Counted from the stretch's first letter, positions 5,083-12,233 are shown. The stretch is DNA of 14,500 nucleotides from CAZYMF01 sp964648215 (GCA_964648215.1 CAZYMF010000121.1:1-14500), one strand, 5' to 3'. The notes: generated by a model not told the origin, from the letters alone. Program-made: numbers and translations.

Positions 5083-7521
5083 TCAGCTCTGCGGCTGGAG
5101 CACGAGAGTCGCCGCGGCGGCGGCCGCAACCGCTGCCTTGGTGAAGAGCATGGGGTGGTAGTTGCCGAGCGCCCAGAGCGGCGCCAGGTCGGCGTAGTGA
5201 GGGCTCTCGGGTTGTCCGCTCTGGCCGAGGGGATGGACGGACAGGGAGGCGTCGGGGTTGCCGAGATCGACCACCTGCCGGTAGGAGGCCAGCGCCACCT
5301 GGCGGTAGGAGAAGCGCAGGTTCTGCCCGGTGTTGTTGGGAGTGAAGCCGTCCCCGGGCATCTCGTACGGGCCGACGTTGAAGAGCCTCTTCAGCGCCGG
5401 CGTGCGCGCCGCGCCGTGCACGAAGTAGACGGTGTGCAACCGTCCCCAGCGCCACGCCGCCGGGTCGTCGCCGAGGCGTTCCTTGAGCTCGGCGACCGCC
5501 TCGCGGACGCAGCGGCGCAGCACGGCGTCGCGCAGCAGGGCCGCCTCGCCGTCGCGGCCCGCCGCGGGCGCGAGCCAGAACGCGTCGGGGCTCTCGAGCA
5601 AGCGGATCGCCGCCAGCAGCACACTGCTGCTCTGATCGATGTAGTGGGGGAACAGATCGCCGAGCCGGGGCCGGAACACGTTGGCGAACCAGCGGTGCAG
5701 GATCACCTCGTAGAGCGCGGCGGCGGCGCTGCCGGCCTCCAGCACTCCGTTCCAGTCACGCAGGAGCGTGAGGACAATGTCGCGCTCCGGGCCGCGCGCG
5801 GGCTCGTCCTCGATCGCTCCGAGGACGAAGGGGACGATGATCTGCGCCGGCAGCGAGGTGACGTCGCTCTGCAACGCCGCCATGTCGCCGACGCTCCAGC
5901 GCCGCTGCTCGTGCAGGCGACTCTTGATGCGGGCGGCGCGGAAGCCGGCATCCCAATCGTGCGAGACGACGTGAGGCGAGCCCTTGTGGGTCGTGCGCTG
6001 GTTGGCCGTGGCCAGGAAGTGCTCCGGTGAGTTGAAGCTCTGCGGCCAGTGCTCGAAGGGGGCGTAGCCGTCCCACTCGTAGTCGTCCGTCCACCCCGGA
6101 ACCGGCAGCAGGCCGTTGCCGCGACGGCGCAGAGGGTAGAAGCCGGCGGCGAGGTGGCCGATGTTGCCGTCGACGTCGGCGTAGAGAAAGTTCATCGGCG
6201 GTGCCGCCCAGGTGCGCAAGACATCGGTGAACTCGGCCCAGTTGCCGGCGCGATTGATCGGCAGGATCTGGGTGAACACCGAGCCGGGCTCGTGCGCCGT
6301 CCAGCGCAGGGCCAGCCCGAGCCGGCCGTCGGCCGAGGTGTGGAGGATCGGTCCGTGGCGCGTGATGCGGATGGTGTGGCGGTGGGGCTCGCTCTCGCCG
6401 CGGACGTGGAAGCTCTCCTCGATCGCCACCGCCCGCGCCCAGTCGTTGGCGGTGCGGTAGCGCAGCGGGTCGCTGCGATCGAACTCCTCGACGTAGATGT
6501 CCTGGATGTCGGCCGAGGCATTGGTGAGACCCCAGGCGATGCGGGCGTTGTGGCCGATCACGATGCCCGGCTGTCCCGGTGTCGAGCAGCCGATGACGTT
6601 GTAGTAGCGGCGCTCGTCGTAGGTCGGGCCGACGAGATGCATCTCGTACCAGTGCGAGGGGTGAGCGATGCCGAGGTGCGGATCGGAAGCCAGCAGCGGC
6701 CGGCCCCCGAGCGCCTTGAAGCCGTCGACGGCCCAGTTGTTCGAGCCGACGACGGCGTCGCCCGCCGCCTCGGCCGCCGGCTCCAGCCAACGCGCCCCCG
6801 GGGCGAGATCGAGGCCGCGCTGGCGCAGCGAGTCATCGTCGGGGTAGCCGAGCGAGGCGAGATGGTCGGCCACGGCATCCGCACCGAGCCAGCCGTAGTC
6901 GATGCCCTCGGGAACCTCCAGCGGCACGTTCGGGTCGGTGGGCATCAGCTGGCGCGCGCGCTCGGGGCCGAAGGCCGCCACCAGGCGGGCGCGCAGGATC
7001 TTGCGCGGCCACACACCTCCCTGGTTGTAGGCGACGGCGCGCGTGAGCACGTCCAGCGGCGTCCACGGCTCCGGCTCGAAGCCGACGAGCCGGAACTCGA
7101 GCGGCAAGCGATCGCGGTGATCGCCGAGGAAGGCGTTCACGCCATCGACGTAGGCGGTGACGATGGCGCGGATCTCCTCGGGATACGTCTGCCACTCCTC
7201 CGCCAGACCGCGTTGCAGGCCGAGCGTGCGCGAGAAGATGTCGCGTCGCAGGGCCCCGGGACCGAACACCTCGGCCAGGCGGCCGGCGGAGATGCGACGC
7301 CGCAGCTCCATTTGCCACAGACGGTCCTGTGCGTGGACGAAGCCCTGGGCGAAGAAGAGGTCGCGGGCGCTCTTGGCGTAGAGGTGCGGCACGCCCCAAG
7401 GATCACGCACGACGCTCACCGGCCGTTCGATGCCGGCGAGCTTGATCTCGCCGTCGACGTGGGGCAGCACCCGCAGCGCCTCGCGGCGCAGCGCTTCCAG
7501 ATCCGAGACGTCGATGGCCAC
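5083..7521 (-). CDS. Penicillin-amidase-family Ntn hydrolase (acylase)
   Basis: Self-processing N-terminal nucleophile amidase of 812 residues, normal for the family. The alpha-chain region has VVRDPWGVPHLYAKSARDLFFAQGFVHAQDR. The processing site is VGSNNWAVDG, with cleavage expected before S260, which then becomes the N-terminal catalytic serine of the beta chain. ATANQR carries N507, probably the oxyanion asparagine, and the C-terminal ETPNNTGQ-like stretch appears here as TPNNTGQNLRFS. Family members cleave amide bonds of acyl side chains: beta-lactams, N-acyl homoserine lactones and cyclic lipopeptides. The substrate cannot be fixed from sequence. The start is GTG at 7519-7521, preceded by GGAGGTAA (complement of 7529-7536); the frame is open upstream to 7665 but those residues are low-complexity. 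The N-terminus (MAIDVSDLEALRREALR) is not a signal peptide, unlike most periplasmic members. It appears to be transcribed alone. Confidence 0.93.
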   Translation of the reverse strand: MAIDVSDLEALRREALRVLPHVDGEIKLAGIERPVSVVRDPWGVPHLYAKSARDLFFAQGFVHAQDRLWQMELRRRISAGRLAEVFGPGALRRDIFSRTLGLQRGLAEEWQTYPEEIRAIVTAYVDGVNAFLGDHRDRLPLEFRLVGFEPEPWTPLDVLTRAVAYNQGGVWPRKILRARLVAAFGPERARQLMPTDPNVPLEVPEGIDYGWLGADAVADHLASLGYPDDDSLRQRGLDLAPGARWLEPAAEAAGDAVVGSNNWAVDGFKALGGRPLLASDPHLGIAHPSHWYEMHLVGPTYDERRYYNVIGCSTPGQPGIVIGHNARIAWGLTNASADIQDIYVEEFDRSDPLRYRTANDWARAVAIEESFHVRGESEPHRHTIRITRHGPILHTSADGRLGLALRWTAHEPGSVFTQILPINRAGNWAEFTDVLRTWAAPPMNFLYADVDGNIGHLAAGFYPLRRRGNGLLPVPGWTDDYEWDGYAPFEHWPQSFNSPEHFLATANQRTTHKGSPHVVSHDWDAGFRAARIKSRLHEQRRWSVGDMAALQSDVTSLPAQIIVPFVLGAIEDEPARGPERDIVLTLLRDWNGVLEAGSAAAALYEVILHRWFANVFRPRLGDLFPHYIDQSSSVLLAAIRLLESPDAFWLAPAAGRDGEAALLRDAVLRRCVREAVAELKERLGDDPAAWRWGRLHTVYFVHGAARTPALKRLFNVGPYEMPGDGFTPNNTGQNLRFSYRQVALASYRQVVDLGNPDASLSVHPLGQSGQPESPHYADLAPLWALGNYHPMLFTKAAVAAAAAATLVLQPQS

Positions 7522-7731
7522 GTGCGCGTTACCTCCGCCGAGCGGCCCTGGCCGCCCGCTCGCCTTGCCGGTCGACGTCGTCGCTATCCTGCCCCGGGGC
7601 GATTGGTCAAGACGTGGCGACGGCGGTTGCGGAAGTCGCGGCCCGGCCGCGCCGGCGAAGGCCACGTGCCACAGGGCGCGGCACAGCGCACGGCCAAGCC
7701 GCCGTCGCAGCGCAAGGCATCGTCTTGCGGC
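7522..7731. other. Intergenic region without recognisable gene
   Basis: 210 bp between the acylase start and the stop of the small HTH gene. Several frames stay open here because of the base composition, but the translations are Arg/Ala/Pro-rich and resemble no protein. The acylase Shine-Dalgarno lies at its left end. No promoter or terminator can be called with confidence. Confidence 0.5.
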
Positions 7732-7932
7732 TCAGCCCGAGTGCGAAGCAAGCAGATGTTGTGGCGAGAGGCCGAGCACCTGCGCAATCCGCTGCAGCTC
7801 GTCGGGTCTCGGCTCGGCTCGGCCGTTCTCGATCTCGGACAGCCGCCCGCAAGACATCTCGGCGCGCTTGGCTACCACCATCTGCAGCAGTCCTCGCTCG
7901 AACCGGCGCAGCCTCAGACTCGTCAATTGCAT
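7732..7932 (-). CDS. Small XRE-family (Cro/C1-type HTH) transcriptional regulator
   Basis: 66-residue protein that is almost entirely a single HTH_XRE domain. It aligns by eye to the usual pattern: LRRFERGLLQMVVAKRAEMS (helices 1-2), CGRLSEIENGRAEPRP (recognition helix and the conserved IENG turn) and LQRIAQVLGLSPQHLL (helices 4-5). ATG 7930-7932 is the start. A GGGAAG about 8 nt upstream is a weak Shine-Dalgarno. Such solo XRE proteins are often antitoxins or phage- or element-type repressors, but no toxin gene can be recognised beside it. The reading frames upstream (7933-8219) do not resemble HigB/RelE-type toxins. Probably a DNA-binding regulator of unknown target. The neighbouring broken transporter suggests an unstable patch. 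Confidence 0.8.
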   Translation of the reverse strand: MQLTSLRLRRFERGLLQMVVAKRAEMSCGRLSEIENGRAEPRPDELQRIAQVLGLSPQHLLASHSG

Positions 7933-8219
7933 TCTCGTCTTCCCGACTCGTATTTGATCGCTGGCGCTGCAGAGTCGATGCCAACCGGTGACACTACCGC
8001 CGGTGTTCGAAGTGTCTCACTTTCACGTAGCACCCCAGCATCGCCACGTCATGGAAGTAACGCCGGGGAAGAATGGTCTGCTCGATGTGCTCGGTCCGAG
8101 CCCATGGCAAGTGGCACGGCGCCGGCGGCGACGATGCGCCGGGCAAGACCAGGCAGATGATCCATCGGGGCGGCCCCCACTTGCGCCGGCGCCGCCCTTG
8201 ACGATGATGGCGGCCACCC
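7933..8219. other. 287-bp stretch with no identifiable gene
   Basis: This lies between the divergent small XRE gene (minus) and the remnant transporter (plus). Frames on both strands remain open for 60-110 codons, for example a minus-strand one ending at 7994, but none shows a known domain, a good Shine-Dalgarno or normal protein composition. A 6-bp inverted repeat, CGACTC (7944-7949) and GAGTCG (7972-7977), lies just upstream of the XRE start and could be an autoregulatory operator. The rest may be degraded sequence. Confidence 0.5.
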
Positions 8220-8709
8220 ATGGCCGCGCCGGAAGACAGAGCGACGCCGGATCCGCCCCTGTTCCCGCGGGACTTCCGCATCTTCCTTGCGAGTCGCTTT
8301 TGCACGGGCGCGGCCATGACCATGCTGCGGGCGGCGATCGCCTGGCACGTCTTCGCCCTGTCGCACTCGGCCTTTCACCTCGGTCTGATCGGCCTGGTGC
8401 AGTTTCTGCCCGCGCTTGGTCTGTCGCTGGTCGGGGGCGCGGTCGCCGACACCTACGACCAGCACGATCATTCAGCTCTCCACGCCCGACGAGCTGCGCG
8501 GGCGGGTGAGCTCGGTGAACATGATCTTCATCGGCGCCTCCAACCAGCTCGGCGCCGTCGAATCGGGGTTCGTGGCGGCGCTGACCAACGCCCCCTTCGC
8601 TGTCGTCAGCGGCGGCCTCGGCTGCCTTGCCGCCCTCGCCATCGTCGCGCTGCGGATGCCCAAGCTGCGCCACTACCGAATCGGCACGGGCATCGCCGAG
8701 GAAGTCTGA
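8220..8709 (+). pseudogene. MFS transporter remnant (EntS/DUF894-like) with internal deletion and frameshift
   Basis: Two ends of one MFS permease in different frames. From ATG 8220 the first frame encodes about 80 residues typical of the N-terminus of the enterobactin-exporter-like MFS family: FRIFLASRFCTGAAMTMLRA, then LVQFLPALGLSLVGGAVADTYD, ending at the first cytoplasmic loop. From about 8460 a frame shifted by +1 continues with STIIQLSTPDELRGRVSSVN and NMIFIGASNQLGAVESG, the last cytoplasmic loop and final two helices, ending with a TGA at 8707-8709. A full member has about 410 residues, so about 250 central residues (roughly eight helices) are missing. In the first frame the translation after the junction is Arg-rich nonsense. 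It cannot give a working transporter. The junction is around 8455-8465. An assembly error is the alternative. Confidence 0.82.
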
Positions 8710-8716
8710 GGGTCGC

Positions 8717-9892
8717 TCACAGGACGAGCAGCATGCCGACCGCGGCCGCCAGGCCCATTCCGCCGCCGAAGTAGAAAGCCGCCGCCGGACCGACGTGGTC
8801 CCACAGCTGGCCGGCGATGAACGAGGCCGGGAGCAGCCCGATGCCGACGATGGTGGCGTGCAGGCCGATGGCGGTGGCGCGCAGGCGACCGGGGGCGAGG
8901 TCGGCCACGAGCGCCTTCTCCACCCCTTCGGTCAAGCCGATGTACAGGCCGTAGAGGGCGAAGAGCCCCCAGATGACGTCCGCGTGCTGCGGCCCTTGCA
9001 GCACGCCGAAGCCCAGATACACCAGGCCGTAAAACGCGTAGCCGGCAACGAGCAGCCGCTTGCGACCGACGCGATCGGAGAGCTTACCGGCGGGAAACGA
9101 GACGAGACAGTAGACGACGTTGTAGGCGAGGTAGAGAAGGATCGCCGTCGCCGGAGTGAATCCGAGGCTCTTGGCGCGCAGCAGCAGAAAGGTGTTGGAG
9201 GAGTTGCCGAGGGTGAAGAGCAGGGCGACGAGCAGAAACAGCCGCAGCTTGCGCGGCAACGCCCCCCAGCGCAAAGCCGGCAGGTGCGCCTCGGTTGCCG
9301 GCGGCTTTGCCTCACGGACGAAGAACAGCAATCCCACGCCGATGGCGGCGGGCACCAGCGACCACAAGAAGACCAGGGTGTAGTCACCGGTGAAGCGGGT
9401 GAAGAAGTAGTACGCCAGCGTGACGCCGATGACGGCGCCGAAGGTGTCCAGGGCCCGGTGCAGACCGAAGGCACTGCCGTGCCGTCCGTCGCTGGAGCTG
9501 TCCGCGACCAGGGCGTCGCGCGGCGCGGTGCGTATGCCCTTGCCAATGCGATCCACCACGCGCCCGCCGAAGACCAGCAGCGGCCCGTGGGCGAGCGCCA
9601 GCAGGAGCTTGCCCAGCGCCGAGGAGCCGTAACCGGCGATCGTCAGGCCCTTGCGGTTGTGCAGGCGGTCGGAGAGATATCCCGAGAACACCTTGAGCAG
9701 GCTGGCGACGCTCTCCGCCACGCCCTCGATCAGCCCGAGCACGGCCGGGCTGGCCCCGAGCGTCACGGTGAGGAAGAAGGGCACCAGCGGGTACACCATC
9801 TCGCTGGCGATGTCGGTGAAGAGCGAGGTCGCTCCGAGGAGGATGATGTTGAACACGAGATCGATCCGGCGGTCGCGGCGCCCGCGGGTCAC
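8717..9892 (-). CDS. MFS transporter
   Basis: Inner-membrane secondary transporter of 391 residues with about 12 predicted hydrophobic helices. The loop after helix 2 carries the MFS motif A, GYLSDRLHNRKGL (71-83). The block DRIGKGIRTAPRDALVADS is highly conserved in one bacterial MFS subfamily. The second half repeats motif A as GKLSDRVGRKRLL, and YGLYIGLTEGVEKALVADL is the equivalent of the second family block. The substrate is not known. The start is GTG 9890-9892 with only a weak AAGG before it. No in-frame ATG lies nearby before the first helix. It starts 41 nt after the stop of the ferric-reductase-like gene on the same strand, so the two are probably one operon. Its stop is 7 nt from the end of the broken MFS gene on the other strand. 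It is unrelated enough to that remnant to rule out a recent tandem duplication. Confidence 0.9.
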   Translation of the reverse strand: MTRGRRDRRIDLVFNIILLGATSLFTDIASEMVYPLVPFFLTVTLGASPAVLGLIEGVAESVASLLKVFSGYLSDRLHNRKGLTIAGYGSSALGKLLLALAHGPLLVFGGRVVDRIGKGIRTAPRDALVADSSSDGRHGSAFGLHRALDTFGAVIGVTLAYYFFTRFTGDYTLVFLWSLVPAAIGVGLLFFVREAKPPATEAHLPALRWGALPRKLRLFLLVALLFTLGNSSNTFLLLRAKSLGFTPATAILLYLAYNVVYCLVSFPAGKLSDRVGRKRLLVAGYAFYGLVYLGFGVLQGPQHADVIWGLFALYGLYIGLTEGVEKALVADLAPGRLRATAIGLHATIVGIGLLPASFIAGQLWDHVGPAAAFYFGGGMGLAAAVGMLLVL

Positions 9893-9933
9893 CCTTGAGT
9901 GATTCGCCGGCGTGGGTCAAGCCGCGGCCGCGC

Positions 9934-10557
9934 TCAGCTCGACGAGGCGAGACCGGGGCGGCGCCGCCGGCGGACGGCGTCGAACGCGCGGAGGCCGACG
10001 TCGGCGACCAGAGTTGCGACCAGGAGGCCGTACAGCGGCGACTTCGCCAGCCGCGGCAGATAGGTCAAGAAGAAGATCAGCCAGATGTAGTAGACGCCGG
10101 TGGTGTGCAATGTCCGCCACGCGCGCGGTCCGAGCCAGGCGGCCGTGCGGTCGAACGAGGTCGCCACCATGGCGAGAACGAAGAGGTAGGCGAGGCCGCC
10201 CAGAATCACGGTGACGAGGCTGGGATGGAAGCCCGGCACGTCGGCGGCGAGGGTGATGATGGCGGCGAGATGCCCGAAGTGAGAGACGGCGAACGAGACG
10301 CCGAGGTAGCGTCGGTTCTGTCGCAGCCAGCGCGTGAACCCGCAGGGCCAGGCGCGGTCCGCGGCCGCGGCGACGAAGGCGCTGCTGAAGAGCACGAGGG
10401 AGGTGAACGCGGTGGTGCGGATGACGGCGCGCAGCCCGGCTTCACCACTGCCGCGGGTGGCGAGGATGGCGACGATCAGGCTCCCGATGAGCAGGGCGCT
10501 CCAGCCGACGAGCGGCCAGCCGGCCGGAGCCGTGGTGCGTGAGCGTGATCCCGGCAT
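9934..10557 (-). CDS. Ferric-reductase-like transmembrane domain protein
   Basis: Integral membrane protein of 207 residues with about six hydrophobic helices (roughly 15-34, 50-66, 84-104, 117-134, 151-170, 174-191). H93 and H96 (SFAVSHFGH) in helix 3 and H151 (WRTLHTTGVYYIW) in helix 5 are placed like the haem-b ligands of the ferric reductase/NOX/MsrQ transmembrane fold. Only the membrane haem domain is present. There is no FAD/NAD(P)H-binding domain, so as in MsrQ it would need a separate electron donor. The start chosen is ATG 10555-10557, preceded by GGGAG 9-13 nt upstream. A TTG at 10581 is the other option. It is probably co-transcribed with the MFS transporter 41 nt downstream. An electron-transfer role is inferred from fold only, and no MsrP-like partner is present in the window. 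Confidence 0.78.
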   Translation of the reverse strand: MPGSRSRTTAPAGWPLVGWSALLIGSLIVAILATRGSGEAGLRAVIRTTAFTSLVLFSSAFVAAAADRAWPCGFTRWLRQNRRYLGVSFAVSHFGHLAAIITLAADVPGFHPSLVTVILGGLAYLFVLAMVATSFDRTAAWLGPRAWRTLHTTGVYYIWLIFFLTYLPRLAKSPLYGLLVATLVADVGLRAFDAVRRRRRPGLASSS

Positions 10558-10591
10558 GCCTCGATCTCCCGGACGCAGCAAATCACAGATC

Positions 10592-10666
10592 CCCGCCGGT
10601 CGGGAAGCTCTTCGCGCGACGGTCTTGCGACGATCGTGCGGTGAACCGCGCGCGATCGCCGGCGGG
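10592..10666. repeat. Spaced 8-bp inverted repeat in the divergent promoter region
   Basis: CCCGCCGG (10592-10599) is the exact reverse complement of CCGGCGGG (10659-10666), with 59 bp between. The right arm touches the proposed -35 box of the decarboxylase-like gene. In G+C-rich DNA such matches arise by chance, so significance is low. Confidence 0.35.
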
Positions 10667-10696
10667 TTGCACTTTGCGTCTTTCGAGGCCTACATC
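10667..10696 (+). promoter_or_regulatory. Possible promoter of the acetoacetate-decarboxylase-like gene
   Basis: TTGCAC (10667-10672) and TACATC (10691-10696) are 18 bp apart and roughly match sigma70 hexamers. They lie 67 bp before ATG 10763, with the palindrome at 10707-10722 just downstream, where a bound repressor would block transcription. Weak prediction. Confidence 0.35.
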
Positions 10697-10706
10697 GGTA
10701 TGGTAC

Positions 10707-10722
10707 ACGAACAAGTGTTCGT
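10707..10722. promoter_or_regulatory. Perfect palindromic operator candidate (LexA-box-like or TetR-type)
   Basis: ACGAACA-AG-TGTTCGT has 7-bp arms that are exact reverse complements around a 2-bp centre. Its core CGAACAAGTGTTCG (10708-10721) matches the Gram-positive LexA consensus CGAACRNRYGTTCG at every position. TetR-family operators can look the same. It is 40 bp upstream of the start codon of the decarboxylase-like gene and 150 bp from the divergent ferric-reductase-like gene, so it could control one or both. Which regulator binds is unknown, and none is encoded next to it. Confidence 0.6.
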
Positions 10723-10762
10723 ATCGAGTTCAGGGCTCTCGGTTCGTTCGGGGGAGGTGCTC

Positions 10763-11530
10763 ATGAGTCAGGGTGTCGCGGTCGTTGCCAATGGCATTGG
10801 GACGCCGCTGACCAGTTGCGTGGTGCAGGGGCAGCCCTTGTCCCTGCCGGCGGTGGTGCGCGACGCCACCTCGGTGTCGGCGATGTTCGTCGTCTCGGCC
10901 CCGGCGGTGCGCCGGCTGATCCGCAACCCGCAGCTACACGTACCCGAGCTCTTCCCCGGGCGCACCCTGTGCATGGTCACGGGGATCGAGTACCGCGATT
11001 TCGATCTCGGGCCGTGCAACGAGGTGGCGATCACCTTCTTCGTCAAGTGCGGGGGCGCCCGCCCGACCCCCTTGTTCGGGCTGCTCTCCGGATTTCGCAA
11101 CGGCGCAATCGGCACCTACGTCCACCGCCTGCCCGTCACCACCAGCTTCTCCCGCGATGCCGGGAGGGACATCTGGGGCTTTCCGAAGACCGTCGACGAC
11201 GTCGAGTTCCGCGAGGAGGAGGACCGGCGCATCTGCCGACTGGTGGCCAACGGGGCCCATGTTCTCACCTTCTCGGTGGTGCGCGGGGGACGCCGGCGCC
11301 TGACGGACATGGCGGTGGACGCCTACGCTCAGCACGACGGCATGGTGTGGAAGACGCCCTTCCGCCTGAGCGGCGAGGACGTCGGCACCCGCCTGGGCGG
11401 AGCCAGCATCACGCTCGGGGCCCACTCCATGGCCGACGAGCTGCGCACCCTGGGGTTGCCCAAGCCGCCGCTGATGAGCACCTGGGTCGGCAAGCTGAGC
11501 GGCACGCTGGACGTGGCGGAGCGACTGTAG
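10763..11530 (+). CDS. Acetoacetate decarboxylase-family protein
   Basis: 255-residue protein of the ADC superfamily. True ADC forms a Schiff base between a lysine and a beta-keto acid and releases CO2. The visible family features are LFPGRTLCMVTGIEYRDFD, GPCNEVAI (E87 at the conserved Glu), RLPVTTSFSRDAGRDIWGFPK, and the closing LGAHSMADELRTLGL. K142 in WGFPKT corresponds to the Schiff-base lysine. The next residue, a second lysine in Clostridium ADC that lowers its pKa, is T143 here. So this is probably an ADC-like enzyme of different chemistry or substrate (aldolase/dehydratase relatives exist). ATG 10763 is preceded by GGGGAGG (10751-10757) at good spacing. The frame runs far upstream, but the extra residues are not family-like. 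It appears monocistronic, with a palindromic operator in its promoter region, and is convergent with the PIN toxin gene. Confidence 0.85.
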   Translation: MSQGVAVVANGIGTPLTSCVVQGQPLSLPAVVRDATSVSAMFVVSAPAVRRLIRNPQLHVPELFPGRTLCMVTGIEYRDFDLGPCNEVAITFFVKCGGARPTPLFGLLSGFRNGAIGTYVHRLPVTTSFSRDAGRDIWGFPKTVDDVEFREEEDRRICRLVANGAHVLTFSVVRGGRRRLTDMAVDAYAQHDGMVWKTPFRLSGEDVGTRLGGASITLGAHSMADELRTLGLPKPPLMSTWVGKLSGTLDVAERL

Positions 11531-11553
11531 GGGATCCCGGGCGAGTAGCGAAC

Positions 11554-11991
11554 CTATTCCGGCCGAACCGTCATCCCGCTCTTGCGGGCGAGCGCTTTCT
11601 GGCGTGTGTCGAACGTGAGGAACTGGCCGATGCCCAGCACGGCGGCGGCGGCAACGTGCAGCACGTCCATGGCGCGCGTGCCGAGCTTTCGTGAGTGCGC
11701 GGCGCTGAGGGCCTCGGCCTGCTCGAAGACCTCTGCCCATGCAACGGGTGAGTTGACGAGGACGCCCGTCTTCTCATCCTCGTTCATTGCCGCCAAGACC
11801 GCCTCACACTGGTCCGGCGTGATGTCCTTCCTGAACATGGCAAGCCGCAGCGCGTTGCGCGCCTCATGGCGCTGCAAAGATGTGTACGCGAACGGGCCGT
11901 CCAGCGTGGCCGCCAGCCGTTGCGCCTCTGCGCTGCTCGCGTCACGACCATAGAGCGAAACGAGAAAGCTCGTGTCGGCGTATACTACCAA
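11554..11991 (-). CDS. PIN-domain toxin (VapC-like ribonuclease)
   Basis: 145-residue PIN domain. The four acidic metal-binding residues are at the expected places: D6 (YADTSFLVSLY), E43 (LQRHEARNAL), D109 (GTRAMDVLHVAAA) and D128 (FLTFDTRQ). Members are Mg-dependent endoribonucleases that cut tRNA or rRNA and stop growth when free of their antitoxin. The RNA target here is unknown. The start is TTG 11989-11991, which overlaps the antitoxin's stop codon in TTGGTAG, and GGGAG lies about 5 nt upstream. Translation is therefore coupled to the antitoxin. No other start fits, because the domain begins directly at residue 2. The 3' end is convergent with the decarboxylase-like gene, 23 nt apart. 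Confidence 0.9.
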   Translation of the reverse strand: MVVYADTSFLVSLYGRDASSAEAQRLAATLDGPFAYTSLQRHEARNALRLAMFRKDITPDQCEAVLAAMNEDEKTGVLVNSPVAWAEVFEQAEALSAAHSRKLGTRAMDVLHVAAAAVLGIGQFLTFDTRQKALARKSGMTVRPE

Positions 11992-12233
11992 CGGCTCTCC
12001 CGGCGCTCCTCGATCACCACATCCGCGAGGTGTGTCTTCCTGCGCCCGAACGTCGCTCTGGCGCGTGCGGCGAAGTCGGGCATTTTGACCGGAGCATGCG
12101 CCTGCGCTCGAGGCGGGCAGATCCGGGCAACCGGCGTCTTGCGGTTCAGAACGGTGACTTCTTCGCCCTGCGCCACCCAGGACAATACCGTGCCCAGATC
12201 ATTGCGAACTTGGCGGATCGTTGCCGTCTTCAT
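11985..12233 (-). CDS. Type II antitoxin, Phd/YefM family
   Basis: 82-residue protein. The N-terminus MKTATIRQVRNDLGTVLSWVAQGEEVTVLNRKTPVARI is the Phd/YefM DNA-binding and dimerisation fold (residues 1-45). The rest is charged and probably disordered until it folds on the toxin (ARARATFGRRKTHLADVVIEER). It should neutralise the PIN toxin encoded directly downstream (7-nt overlap) and repress the operon. ATG 12231-12233 is chosen because the Phd fold starts there; the frame is open to 12278. No clear Shine-Dalgarno precedes it. A weak promoter-like pair TTCGAC/TACACA lies just upstream on the minus strand, and I found no convincing operator palindrome. Confidence 0.87.
   Translation of the reverse strand: MKTATIRQVRNDLGTVLSWVAQGEEVTVLNRKTPVARICPPRAQAHAPVKMPDFAARARATFGRRKTHLADVVIEERRESRW

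Noticed and set aside
6049..8160. 703-codon open frame on the plus strand opposite the acylase gene
   Set aside because: It mirrors the codon bias of the acylase on the other strand, which has clear family motifs. Its own translation has biased composition and no recognisable domain.
7994..8323. 109-codon minus-strand frame upstream of the XRE gene, considered as a partner toxin
   Set aside because: It has no HigB, RelE, HipA or PIN features and no Shine-Dalgarno, and it overlaps the start of the MFS remnant.
8627..9898. 423-codon plus-strand open frame opposite the MFS transporter
   Set aside because: The translation is a Gln/Glu/Gly/Asp-rich string, the usual antisense shadow of a membrane protein gene in G+C-rich DNA.
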